DNA of 64,000 nucleotides, taken from the NCBI GenBank assembly GCA_023627715.1, contig JAMAHW010000016.1, positions 186,001 through 250,000 of the forward strand, in the 5' to 3' direction. Each line of letters begins with the position of its first letter. The stretch's first letter is position 1. Positions 23,474-35,018 of the stretch are shown here, piece after piece. The notes under the pieces were generated by a model. That model did not search any database and was not told where the DNA came from. It saw only the letters and a program-made list of their open reading frames with translations. Origin of the DNA: Periconia sp. R9002 (taxonomy: Eukaryota; Ascomycota; Dothideomycetes; Pleosporales; Periconiaceae). The translations under genes and the position numbers were made by a program.

Positions 23474-24760
23474 TTAGCTTCTCTGCAGATGAAGAGACTT
23501 CGTTACAAGCTTTGGAGAACAGGGTAATAGATAAACGACTTACAAATTGTTCAGCATGCGCTTTGGGCACGACATTCATCCTCACCAAACCATCGGCCAC
23601 ATCGCACTTGCCACTTCCCAGAATCTTGAACAACTTTATCTTCTTACCCACCTTCATCAGTCCCCCGGCTAAAGTCTCCATGTATACTTCCACGCCTTCT
23701 ACACTATACTCATTGTTGGTGTCCCAGGGGAGTGGGAATATGTATTCGAGATGTTGGGCGATGGTATCAAATTCGGAGAAGGCCTTCACGAGATCCGACT
23801 GAGAATGTTGAGGGTAAAGTAATATCACGGGGAATGTGAGGGTCGAGCTGGGATCTAGCGGGTTCTCAAGCTTAATGGATGCGTCTTCTAGGTCAGGTGC
23901 TTGCTCGGTGGTTCTGGTCTTGATGTTTCTGGCTTTGAGCGCCAGACCCAGCGTCGCCCTCTCCGATGCTGCCTTCTCTTCGCGTTCTCGACGAGCCCTC
24001 TCTACACCTTCGATGTAGGCTTTTCGAGATGTGATTTTAGTTTGGAGGGCTTTGAGAGGGGCATTTTCAGGGTCTAGAGAGAGACCTCGCGTGCAAGCGT
24101 CAGTGGCTTCGGGGATTTTATCTAGTGCAAGACATGCTGTTCCAGACCGGTAAAATGCTTTTATGTTGGAAGGATTAAGACGGAGAGTCGAAGCGCAGTC
24201 TTGTATACACGAGCGGTAGTTTTCTGGTCAAACGATTAATTTCCAGATTGCACAACGAGAGTTAGGGGTGAAGATATACTTTTCTCCAGGTTGCATAACG
24301 CACGGTTGACATAACATGCCTCCTCAACGGTTGCCTCCTTCTTCCTCTCTTCCTCCTCGTCAAGCTCTGGGTTATCTCCAATTTCCATCACTCTGACACC
24401 TTCTTCGATCTCTTCTTCTGGATCTGGCTCTTTTGGGGGAGCCTTCAATGCTGTAATCGCTTTGTTGTAGAATTCTTTGGCATCGTTCCACTGCTTTTCT
24501 CTTGCACATTCATTACCTTGCTGTCGAAAGTTCTCGGCAATTTCGTATCTGGTGCCTTCGTATGCCAGAGCCTTTAAAGCTTCTAGCGCGACATTTTCTC
24601 CTCCTTCGCCGTCCGTTTCGTCAAGCGTAGTCATGAAGAGGGGCATGCGGTTCATTTCCGCGAGAACTTGATCCACACTTGAAGATTTGATCTCTGCCAT
24701 GGCTGGGGGAAGATCGACGCTTGCTTGGGTAGCACCATTTTGGGATGATGATTGTGCCAT
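23474..24760 (-). CDS. CNS1: Hsp90 cochaperone CNS1/TTC4 homologue (TPR protein)
   Basis: Exons at 24280-24760, 23544-24223 and 23474-23482 give 389 aa, close to yeast Cns1 (385). Cns1/TTC4 binds the Hsp90/Hsp70 C-termini through its TPR domain and is essential in yeast, with a role linked to eEF2 folding. The N-terminus has the family block NRMPLFMTTLDETDGEGGEN and then ALEALKALAYEGTRYEIAENF (about residues 27-75). TPR helices follow: RQQGNECAREKQWNDAKEFY, CYVNRALCNLEKNYRSCIQD and NPSNIKAFYRSGTACLALDK. A charged linker helix leads to the C-terminal wheel-like domain (LTFPVILLYPQHSQSDLV ... GKCDVADGLVRMNVVPKAHA). Exon 2 ends at a strong GTAAGT and the acceptor is CTGCAG, giving the ending EQF-RS-stop. 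If that 61-nt intron is retained the frame stays open to 23217 (495 aa); I prefer the spliced form because of the length and the splice signals. Confidence 0.9.
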
Positions 24761-27575
24761 ATTTCCTGTCCACTGGTTGAGTGCCGGCAGCCGCCAAAAG
24801 TCTTTGTCTGTTGACAGCGCGCTTGATAGGATAGCGCTGCAAAATGAGGATGATATCTTTGGTGCAGTGTTACGAAGCCTGGATGAGGAGCTTTCGGTAG
24901 GTTTTCCTTGTGTTTGAGTGTCTCTCTTCTATTTGGTTTGACGGTCTTGCAAACTGACGTGTATGCATCTAGGTATTTTTTTACATCCCGCCTCGCTTAT
25001 CGATAACGGCGGATGGCACGTGATATCAATCGCCCACATGGAGTTCAATGTTTCTTTCGACACATGGATGGATTTAATCGATGTGGCACGCTCTTTGTAT
25101 GACACATCGTACCCCGCAGATTTGCCTTGGGCGCCGTGAAACCAGGAGATGGCCGTTGACGAGCGATGTTGTGCAGGCAGTTGACGATAACAGGCCGTGT
25201 CGTGGCAGGGCCACACGGCATCAGTCCACCCATCCATCCGCTTCGCCGGACGTGCGTGACCCGGTGTGATAGGGCCCGAATGTGGAAGAGCAATCAACAC
25301 GCCATTGCTGCTCCATTTTCCAATACCCATGATGGATGTTGTGACTGGTGCGAAATCCTGCACTGTCGACGATTCATCACTCAACTTTGGCTTGAGGTCA
25401 CTCGGAGGGCAATGGTTGAGAATGGATGATGTATTGTCGGCTACTGCAGCTACGGGACTAGGGTAGGCGTATTCGCTAACGAATGGCAAGACAGGCATCA
25501 GGACCACAGACTCTCCTTTTTTTCCACTCGAGACTGGGGCCATGGCGAACACGAACGTGCGGGACAGGGACAGGACAACAACGCGGCCGCCATCTGTTAT
25601 TACAGGTCTTGCGCCGAGGCAGGAGTGGCAAGGGAGGCTTCCACAAGGGGACTGGACAGCTCAACGCCTCTGCAGCAGCCTCAGCCATTCAAATCATGGG
25701 CTCGCCTTCGGAGTACCGTGAGCCACTTTGCAGAGACATTTCGTCTTGGTCGCTTATTGATTCCATGTTTTGGTTGTCGACGGAGCGGACTTGAGGGCTA
25801 TGGAAACTCAGGCTTCCCAGGCGCGAAGAATGCGCGACGCCCATTCGTACATGGATTTGAATCAAGCCGAATCAGGGCCACAGATGGATGGCAGACAACA
25901 AATTTGAGTGTCGATGCGCGAATCCTATCCAATTTTGGGGCTGGCGGAGCGCTCGAGCAGTCGACGCCAAGCTACAGATTCAATACGCGCGTGGCACAGG
26001 CAATTAAACGGCGAGAAGAGGAAAACGGTTCCCTGTGAGCCCACGACTCGCGGGACAGGCTGGAATGGGACGGCATCGAACCTCATGTGGCAGTTTGTTA
26101 TGCGGACGAGTCGACGGTTGGTCTTGTTGGGACACGGCATGAATTGTGCATGACAAGCACAGTGGGAGGAATTATTGATGGACAGATAGCTAGGTAGCTA
26201 GGAAGCTGAGGAATGTCGATCGAGTGTGCATGCAGCGCTAGCAACATGGCAACAGACGGCACATGGGGATGGCCCAAGGTTAGATAATCAGAGATTTCCG
26301 GTGCGAAGCGTGTGTAGGGCCAGGTACTCGGACTCTGGGTGGGCAAACATGGCAAGCCACCGAGTGTAGTCGAGCCGGATGAAACAATGGGCTTTGGAGT
26401 ATACTTTGGTGTTGGTGGTGCTAACAGGGCGGGCCGGACACGTTGGATCTATTTGCTATAAGAGGAAGACCAGGGGGGACTGGTGGTGGTTGGCTGCCGT
26501 TGGCCTAGGACTAGACCAATGGCAAATTCAGGGGCATGCCAGCAGCCGCGAGCCAAAAGACGATGACGATGCTAGGTAGGTAGGTAGGTAGCTACATGAT
26601 TAAAATCATTGAATGCATCATGCTTGGTGTATGTACCTCCTGGTTGATGATTACAGTTACAGACAGTACACGGCAAGTAGACAAAGAGAGACAAGGCTCC
26701 CGCCAGGCTGGGCCGCTTGTGAGGGCATGGATGGGCATGGGTATGGGTATTGCAGGGAGGTGGTCGAAGGGTCGCTAGCTCGTTCGGGCCGGCAGCTGCT
26801 GCATAACGCGGGTGCAGGTGCAGGTGCATGGGGGGTAGTGCAATTGAATGAATGCAAATTGGGACTCGGATCAACTCGACCTCATTTGCTTTCTCTCCCC
26901 CTCACCTCTCCTTCTGGACTAACCTCTTCGCGCCCGTGCAGTGGCCATGCCATGATGGAGCCCAGCATCACGTCGCCGGTTCCACCACGCCTGTGCCTTG
27001 TGCCTGTGGCCCTGTGCATGAACCCACTCCACAGAGTCCACACACTGATCGCATCCATCCCCATCCTTCATCTGCGCCCACTGCCCCCCTCTCTCCAGAC
27101 TCCAGTGCCTTCTTCTACCTACTACTTCACTTTCACACTGTTTTCTAGCCCGCCATTTGCCTTGGCTACCTCAACAACACATCATCTTCTTCTTACTTCG
27201 GCTCAACGTCGATTCCACTCATTCCATCATCAATACCATTCAAACCAAATACTCCCAACAACACCTTGCTAACCAACCCGCTTGCTTGTACAACGCCGCG
27301 GTGCGCAATCATCTTCACTCTTCTCGACGTAAGCTTGCTCCACAAACCAATCCCACTTCATCAATTCGTACTACATCTATTCAACATCCCATTACTGCCG
27401 TCGCATGATATGCTGCTGTTCCTGACCTTGATTCTGCATAGGTACTCGAGGTCCACATTTCGCCCTTCTTTCAACCAGCTCTGCTCTCGTCGGGGAGTAG
27501 GCAATTTCATCTCGCCCTGGCATGACCCTTACTTCCCCACGGTATTGAGCACGCCAACATCCGCGCATCTCAATC
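24761..27575. other. 2.8-kb divergent intergenic region
   Basis: This spacer separates CNS1 (minus) from the Num1/ApsA gene (plus). I see no gene. Frames of 100 to 220 codons near 25483-26038 and 26613-27272 have no recognisable domain and change composition along their length. A TAGG tetranucleotide run lies at 26573-26591. The last about 700 bases before 27576 are C-rich, A/C-rich and T-poor, as expected for a long fungal 5' UTR. Confidence 0.4.
26573..26591. repeat. TAGG tetranucleotide repeat
   Basis: About five tandem TAGG units are seen. Similar short TAGG/TACC runs occur near 4826, 20310 and 17 kb to the left of this site, so they look like a general microsatellite of this genome rather than a functional site. 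Confidence 0.7.
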
Positions 27576-30500
27576 ATGACGAACGATTATTTTTCCGACA
27601 ACGAGGCCTACATCACGAACCAACCCCTACCAACCCCCTCGGGTACTCCATACCATTCTCTATCCCGGAGAACTTCCCGCTATGGAGCCTCACATGACGA
27701 TAATGGACCCTTGACTGCGCCTTTGCCGCCCGACCCGGAGGATGCGAACGAGGAAGAGCCTCCTGCTGCCGAAAACCTATCTTTGCTAGACCCGAGGCGC
27801 TTCACGCCCACCTTACATGCATCTCTCGTATCCGAAATTCTTTCATTAAGACGCGAGCTAGACTCCAAGCACAAATTCATCGAGGATTTGGAAACCAGTT
27901 TTCATGGTGTACGAAACGAGAATGACGCTCTTGCAGAACAGCTCTCTGCGAGCACCAAAGAAGCCCGAGGGGTGAAGCGCCAACTTCAGCAGCTGGAGAA
28001 TGGGACACTATCTGCACTGGAGGAGATCGCTAGCGAAAGAGACCGGATGAAAGAGGCCAACGAGGACCTAAAGGGGAAGTTGGAAGGCGTGCAAAAGAAG
28101 ATCCGCAACCAGGAAGATGACTCCACAAGAGTCCACGACATGTGGGCAAGCGAGAAGGAAACATGGGCTAGTGAAAAACGCGCGCTCGAGCGGCGTGTGC
28201 ACATTTCCGAGGCACGACTAAAAATGGTATTGGACGAGCTGGCTCTACAAGAGGCTGCAAGAGAAGAGGCCGAAATGGAAAGCGAGAGCGAAAGCATCAA
28301 ACCTGAAAGCGATGCTGGCAGCATACGCTCGTCTCCTCAACGAAGGCCATCCACCAGAACAGCGCGGCACTCGAGGAACCAAAGCAGCATCAGCTTCCGT
28401 AGCTTCGGGCGCAATTATCGCCTGTCACACATGAGTGCACTGGATGGCCGTTCTAATGGCATCAACTTGGCGGACGAATTGGCCTTTGATGAGGAGGACG
28501 AGGAGTTGGGCGAACTTGAACTGGATTCAGATGATTTTCCAGAAAATGAGATGAAGGCGAGAAGAGCACTCGAATCGCGACAGTCAATGTATCAAGACGA
28601 AAAGGCGAAACGAATACTTGGGCTTAGTAGTAGCGAAAGCCAGCAAGCCAACAGGGATAGCCTGCCCGAAGCCACTGACTACGAGGAGCCAAAACCGGCG
28701 CCTGAACTCACCAGATCCCTGGCACATCCAGAGGTAACATTTGTTTTTCCCCCCAGTACTCCGAAGCCAGACCCGGAGGATGATGTCAAACCACAATATG
28801 TCGATACTGGTGTCCAACCCTCGCCGCCGCCGTCCCCGGTTCGACCGCAGACACCGACAATCGTCAAGCCAGCAGAAGCGGTCTCGCCAGTATCCGAGGT
28901 CGAGGCAAACCAAAGGAAAAAACGCGTGTCCGCCCAGTCTAGTCCTTTAATTCCATCTGCCCAGGCTAACGCCGTTCCTCGTTTGATGATCTCAACCTCA
29001 TCCCAGACTGTTGAGGATCCTCTCAGTCCCCCTGCTACACCCATCAATGAAACAGGAATTTTACCGCCGCCACCTCCACCTCAAGTCACATCTGTCTCCA
29101 CTCAAACTGATTCCTTTGCGGAGTCGACGACAAAATCATCACCTCCCCCTCTTCCTCTTCGCTCCCCGACGCGCCGTGCACCGCCGGTACCGCTATCTAT
29201 TCCTTCCATAGCCATTCATGCCCCTACGTCAGCACCGCAATCGCCCAAGGAACCGATCTTGCCCCCTGGCACGAAAACGATTGCAACGCAAACCAATAGC
29301 ACCCTGATTTATAACATGTGCTCCACAGGTATGCAGACTGAGCCCATCCGGATCGACAAGCGGTCTGTCAAACTGCCCCCGCATTTACTTCCCTCCGCCA
29401 TCAGGTCTACGCCTGCTACGCCTGAACCTGGCCAAGAACGCGACCGCACGACCAGCGTCAACCGGAAAGACTTCCACCAGCCAGTTACCCATGCATCAGA
29501 GACGCGACATCCTGCTCCATCCGCTCGTCAGGATCTGAAAGAACTGTTGGAGAAAATGCAGAATTCAAGGGTCGAGGACCGCTATCCGGGGAACAACGAT
29601 AACGGGCCTCTGGGGCGCGAAACAGAGAATGGCATAAGCCGACCTTTCCGCTCAAGTAGCTTGTTTGCTGGCTTCCATGGAGCATCTTCTGACGAAGAGG
29701 TTTCGAATGCTGAAATGAGTGATGAGGAAGAGCCTGCTCCCCAATGGTCGACGCCGATGCTTTCATCGCGCAATGTCAAGAATGGCAGAGTGTTCAACAA
29801 TCCCCCAACCCCTGTCCCCGAAGAGAAGGAGACATCGCCTGCTCGCCCATCTGAGGACTCATCGAGGACAACATCGAAACGAGCTTCGATGGAGAGGTCA
29901 GCAAAGGTATCGAAACCGGCGCGGTCGTCGGTGGCACGCCAGCCTAGCATTCGAAGGTCGGCCATGGTTCAAAATGGAACCGCGACTCACATGCGCTCTC
30001 GAAGCCCAAGCATTGGCAGCCTCAACTCGAGTAACCTTGCTGTTACGAAACCACCTTTCCCAGTTCCAACGCGTTCAAGCTCTCGCAGGCCTGTACAAAG
30101 TAAAAGCGAGGGCTCACAGAGTCCCACTCTTCGTAGTCAGAATAGCTTCGCTGGACGACGACCCTATGGTCAGCGACCCCAGCGACAGGATAGTTTGAGG
30201 AAGGTCCGCTCCGCGGCAGTTATGCAGAAACAGCCCCGTCGTCCTCGAAGCCGATCTCCTCCTCTGCCAGCAAGTCCCGTGATCCCTCCAAGCCCTTCGC
30301 TCCCGCCTATACCTTCCGAACTCCTTCCCGGTTACAATTTTGGGCATCGACATCAATTATCTACCACCACCACATACACAGGTAGTGCATCTGTTGGGAG
30401 CGCTGGCTATCAAGCTAGCGTAGTAGATGCTATAGCTGTTGCCATGGTAGGCGAATGGATGTTCAAGTATGTACGCAAGAGGAAGGCTTTTGGCGGACAG

Positions 30501-31588
30501 GAATCTCCAGCAGACTTCTCGCGTGCAGGAGAAGATTCAGTATTGAATAACAATGGCGTCCGGCACAAACGATGGGTATGGATCTCACCCTATGAGCGTT
30601 CGGTCTTGTGGAGTCACAAACAGCCGACCACTGGCACTGCTTTATTAGGGAAGAGCGGTCGCAAACGTATTTACCCCCTTGACTTTCCCCGTTATTATAT
30701 TTACTGACCAGTACAGTCGTAATCCAATCCGTTTTGGACGTTGCCGACAACACGCCTATGCCAAAGAGTGCGGGAACGCAGGCTTTATTCAACCGCTCGA
30801 TTCTTATCCTCACCCCAGCTCGGGCGTTGAAGTTCACAACGGTCTCCCGCGAGCGTCACTACATGTGGCTGACGGCGCTTTCCTTCCTCGCGCATTCGAG
30901 TGCACCCATCCCTGAGCTCGCGCCTCCCCAAGAAGAGGACCTGCCACAGTACCAGCACACAGGCGCTACCCTACGTCGCTCTCATGTTCGTGACTCCGTC
31001 CGTCTTGCCAAAGGCAAAGCCAACCCAGTCACGCAACGATACAAAAACCAGGTCGACATGATGCCGGAAATACCGTCCGAGTTCAGAGCCGAGAGGCCGC
31101 TTCCCGCATATGCAGACCCACCCACTATCCCTCGCGGTCCTTCTCACGGTCATGGCAGAAAGAGGAGCTCTACTGGCCCTGGGGCACCCCCTCCCAACAT
31201 TGCCGCCTACAGGTCGTTCTCGCACAACCAGGTACCATCTCTGTATTCGACCGGGTCGTCCGACATGTACAGCAGTGCGCAACCCCCGTCGGTGCCTTCG
31301 TCCGTGTACAACCCGCAAAGCGCCATCGCTAGCACTCGCCCCTCCGAATCAAGCGCGTCAACAAGACAGCACTTCTTCGACACTATGGGTACTGTCCGCA
31401 TGGAGGCTTTCATCAACGACTCTGTCGGGCAGCCTGCTCCTGTATCCGCGTCCCGCCCCGGATTTGCAGCGTCTCGCAAGGCCAAGCGCAGTGCCAGTAA
31501 CTGGAGTGCGAGCACCAACGACCACCCGCGAGGCGTTCTTCTCGATGACTTCGCCAGCGAGTCGACTGATCCTTTCAGGGGTTTTTAG
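27576..31588 (+). CDS. apsA: Num1/ApsA/Mcp5-type cortical dynein-anchor protein with PH domain
   Basis: Exon 1 (27576-30666), a 50-nt intron (GTATTT...GTACAG) and exon 2 (30717-31588) encode 1320 aa. Proteins of this family sit at the plasma membrane, hold dynein or mitochondria at the cortex, and are needed for nuclear migration. The N-terminal region has a predicted coiled coil (about residues 80-230, SLRRELDSKHKFIEDLETSF onward). Then comes a very long disordered, Ser/Pro-rich centre with acidic patches (DEEDEELGELELDSDD). The C-terminal PH domain at about 948-1095 starts at VDAIAVAMVGEWMFKYVRKR, and its last helix is RERHYMWLTALSFLAHS; the intron falls inside this domain. The tail of about 225 residues is disordered. 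No tandem repeats of the yeast Num1 kind are present. It is shorter than Aspergillus ApsA (about 1.7 kb codons). The PH domain placement and the joined frame are strong evidence. Confidence 0.88.
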
Positions 31589-32644
31589 AAAAAGATCAAA
31601 CGGTCTACTCTATACGATGTATGATGTCTCTCTGTTATAACGCCGGTCACTACTGCCATCATCTATTACGACTTTTGTCCAGACTTTGTGTCTCATTGTA
31701 CCACTCGGTCTATTTTGTCTATTGCCGCTCGCTCTCCGTCTCCTCCATCATCTCCTTTGTTTGGAAAAGAACAAGAAAAACCATCATCAAAGGCAAAAAG
31801 CATACTACCACCACTGCTATTGCTCGGGTATATCTCAGCACCAATACTTTTTCGGATCTGATCGCCATTCTCGACTTCATTTTCATCGAACTTATTTTTT
31901 TCTTCCTTTTTTACCTTCTCATCTGTCGTTATCTCTGGAAATTCTTATCTTCTTCTCATCTATCAAACCACTAGGGCCTTTTATTCAACCAAAGTTATAG
32001 GCGTTAGAAACTGCGGGCGCTCAAGCGCAAAGATATCCTGGCATTACTGTTTTACTATATACCTCTTTTATTTTTTTTTCAAAGCTTCTTGTCCGAAGTT
32101 TGTAATTCTAGGCCTGCTGCGGCATATGTTGTCCATTTTGCTGTTTGGCTATTCCTTCTAACCTTCTTATCTTTCTGTGGTGTCGTCTATTGGGGAGCGA
32201 TCTTTGCATTATTTTATCATTTCTTCTCTTTTTTTTTCTCTTCTTCCTTTGGACCATCTCACTATGAACTGTTTGGTTTGATTAGCGTTTGGGGGTTGGG
32301 GATGGGTTTGGTTGGGTCGGGTTGGGTGGGATTGGATTGGTCAAATCAGTCAGAGTAGGCAGAATGATGGGAGGTGTCGATTGGGATTTATTGGTTAGCA
32401 CGAAGGGATGCGAAGACTGAGACATCTATCTATCCAATCTACATGAATACACGTATTAGCGCGTACTTCGGAGACTGTGCTTCTTTTAAACCCTCGTCCG
32501 TGAATATCCTTGTTTCCTTGCCTGCTATCCAAGCCACATCCATAATCTGCCACGCTATACTCGGACGTAGCCCGCAGAATGCAGATTGGGAAAAAAATCA
32601 CACGTCCACCCAACCAACCCCCCTTGCCTCACTTGATGGTTTCT
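31589..32644. other. 3' UTR/terminator zone between convergent genes
   Basis: This separates the ends of the Num1/ApsA gene (plus) and the MFS transporter (minus). The plus strand is strongly T-rich at 31640-32250, with several T-runs, followed by a dense G-tract cluster at 32291-32330. No protein gene is supported; the hydrophobic frames here come from T-rich sequence. Confidence 0.5.
32291..32330 (+). repeat. dense G-tract cluster (possible G-quadruplex)
   Basis: Seven runs of three to five G occur within 40 bases (32291-32295, 32298-32301, 32304-32306, 32314-32316, 32319-32321, 32324-32326, 32328-32330), separated by one to seven bases. This fits the standard quadruplex pattern on the plus strand. 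It lies about 700 bases past the stop of the upstream gene, after a long T-rich stretch. Confidence 0.6.
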
Positions 32645-34456
32645 TCATAGGATATACCGAAACCCTTTATTATCAATTTCAGTAACGTCGAGCATGCCCG
32701 CCTCAATGGCGGCTTCTTCCTCTTCGCCCGTGAGCTGGATGCCGCTCGCCGACTCGCGGTCGCGCTTCTTGTTGACACTCCACATGTAGGCGTACAAGAC
32801 GAGTACCGCGGCGAGCTTGACGCAGTAGCCTATCAGCATGCTATCCAAGAAGGTGGCAAGTCAGCAAACGTTCCACAATCACGCCGAAAAAAAGGGAAGA
32901 CCACTCACGCAATATAAGCGCTCTTATACCCAGGCTTCTCACTGCTCTTGAAAGTCTGCGGACCAATGATGTTCCCCACGCAGTAACCCGTGAATAGCAC
33001 CGCACCCGTGAGCTGCTTCTTCGTGTACCCGGCCACGTTGCTGCTCACGATGGTCAGGCTCATGCTGAAGCCGAGCCCCTGGAAGTAGCACAGCCAGAGC
33101 CCGATCAGGCGGCCCCACTTGTTGGAGTTGGGGAGCGCGACGAGCATCGTCGCGCCGATGATGCAGATTGTGTTGGCGACTGTCATGGTGAGGCAGCGTG
33201 TGTTGGGCCTATGTTTTTGTGAGAAAGAGGACGAGGGGAGGGGAAGAGGGTTTTTTCGTACCATTTTGTGCAGATGAACCCGCCCGCGATCAGGGAGAGG
33301 AATTGCACGGCTCCGCCGGGGATCTGGAGGTACTGCGTCCCCAGCGTGTCGACGCCGAAGGATTTGATGATGATGGAGCTGAACTGGATTCGGTGCACGT
33401 CAGTATGCGTTCGTTCTACAAACAGAATGTATTCGAATTCGTTCGTTTCATTTTGAAAAAGGGAAGGAAAACGTACACTCGTCAACGCCGAATTCGGAAT
33501 CTGCGCCCCCGTGGCCATGACGAACAGAATCCACGTCTTGGGGTCATACAGCGTCTGCCACGCCTGGTACTTTTTGAAGTGCTTGTTCTTGACGCCCTGG
33601 CGGTTCCCGGCCACACGCGCGACGGCGACTTCGCGCTGGCGCTCGCTCAGAAACTTGGCGGTACTGGGCAGATCCGGAAGGAACAGAAGCGTGACGATGG
33701 ACATGAGGACGCTGGCAGATCCGAAGATGATGAAGACGTACATCCACCGCGGGAGCCCCGTCGTGATGTGTCCGACGGCGTACCCGATCAACCCGCCGAA
33801 CATGGTCGCGATGCCGTTGGTGCAGTAGTAGGTCTCGAGGCGGAGCGGTTGCTCGGCCGCCGTGTACCACATAGACATGACGAGCACGAACCCGGGGTTT
33901 ACGGTTGCTTCGAGGAGACCGAGGAGAAATCGGTTGGTGGCCATTCCGCCGAAGGAACGACATGCGGGCGTCGTCATGAGGATCACGCCCCATCCGAATG
34001 TCATGGCTCCTATGAATTTGCCGATGGGGAGACGTTGGAGTAGATACCCGGCTGGGTATTGCCCGGCTAGGTATCCAAAGTAGAATATCGAACCTTTGTT
34101 GATTTTCACGTCAGTCTTGAATTCGCTGCGATGGCTCTTTTCATCATCTTAAATATCAACTTACCGAGCCATGCATAGTCATCCCCTTTGAGGTTCGTCC
34201 CCTTTTCAAGTCCCCACGCGCTTGCGTAGTTGATTCCATTCTTATCGAGGTACTGCAGCATGTATATGAAGAACAGAATCGGGACTATGCGCGTATCGAT
34301 CTTCCTCAGGACTTTCTTCGCCTCTGCAGGGTCGGCATCGGCACCTTTGTTTTGCTTGTAGACTTCGTACGTCTCATCGAGCGCGGAGGAAGTTTCCGAT
34401 GCCAGAATTGGTGAAGGCTGGATGACATCGACGTCGTTTTTCTCCGTGACGGCCAT
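32645..34456 (-). CDS. MFS transporter, anion:cation symporter family (allantoate permease/Dal5-Tna1 type)
   Basis: Five exons (34165-34456, 33477-34093, 33262-33383, 32909-33208, 32645-32840) join in frame to 508 aa. The start is MAVTEKNDVDV at 34456; the frame upstream has only a TTG. An acidic cytosolic N-terminus is followed by the first helix IDTRIVPILFFIYMLQYLDK with the usual DKN/NYA motif. Next come the helix-2 region SIFYFGYLAGQYPAGYLLQR and the segment LEATVNPGFVLVMSMWY with RLETYY, typical of the Dal5/Tna1/Liz1-like group. About twelve membrane segments are present, with a cytosolic loop of about 60 residues in the middle. The substrate may be allantoate, nicotinate, pantothenate or a related organic anion and cannot be chosen from sequence. 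The plus-strand frame over 33198-34043 is its shadow. Confidence 0.9.
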
Positions 34457-34992
34457 GATGAACAACCTCACACACACGGAGAGGTGGTGAAGTGAAAAGA
34501 AGAAGCTTCCAAAGAACCTAGCACATGTTCGCGTTCTTATCAATTTTCCCCAGGAAAATCAAACGCGACTCGCTACTACCGATACATGTACCCGCCCGTC
34601 ATGGTGTCAGTGTAACGGCGCAGGATTGCTTAGCATGGTCAAGTCCCGCCACGAGGAGCTTGGATGCATCTTGACTATGGGGTTAAGGGACATACCAAGG
34701 ACCGGGAACTAGAGCGCAAGCACGCTAAAAGGGTCGATGCGGGCATTTTATTCGTTGTGGAGGAGAGCGTGGAGTTGCGAGGGCGACTGTTTGGTGTTGG
34801 TGGGAGTCGATGGCGACATCGAATGCTTGTTTGACGCGAGAACGGTGCCGCTCGATTAGGTGATCTCTTGCATGGCTCGATACGGGATGTACCTTTGTAG
34901 AAACATGACATTCGAGGGTTAGTCAGATAGATTGTGAAGATCGTTACTGTAATAAACTCCTCTCTTAAAGCATCATACCGTAAACGACCATA

Positions 34993-35018
34993 TAGCTATG
35001 TGAGAAGACACATAGCTA
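34993..35018. repeat. perfect 10-bp inverted repeat with 6-nt loop
   Basis: TAGCTATGTG at 34993-35002 and its exact reverse complement at 35009-35018 flank the loop AGAAGA. It is in intergenic DNA, about 540 bases upstream of the transporter start. It could form a stem-loop in either strand's RNA, or it could be the remains of a small element. No poly-T follows directly. Confidence 0.75.

Noticed and set aside
25483..26038. Overlapping plus frames of 103 and 137 codons upstream of the Num1/ApsA gene
   Set aside because: No recognisable domain, non-consensus starts and no continuity with exons of either neighbour.
33198..34043. 281-codon plus frame
   Set aside because: It is antisense to the MFS transporter exons and owes its length to G/C-ending codons on the other strand.
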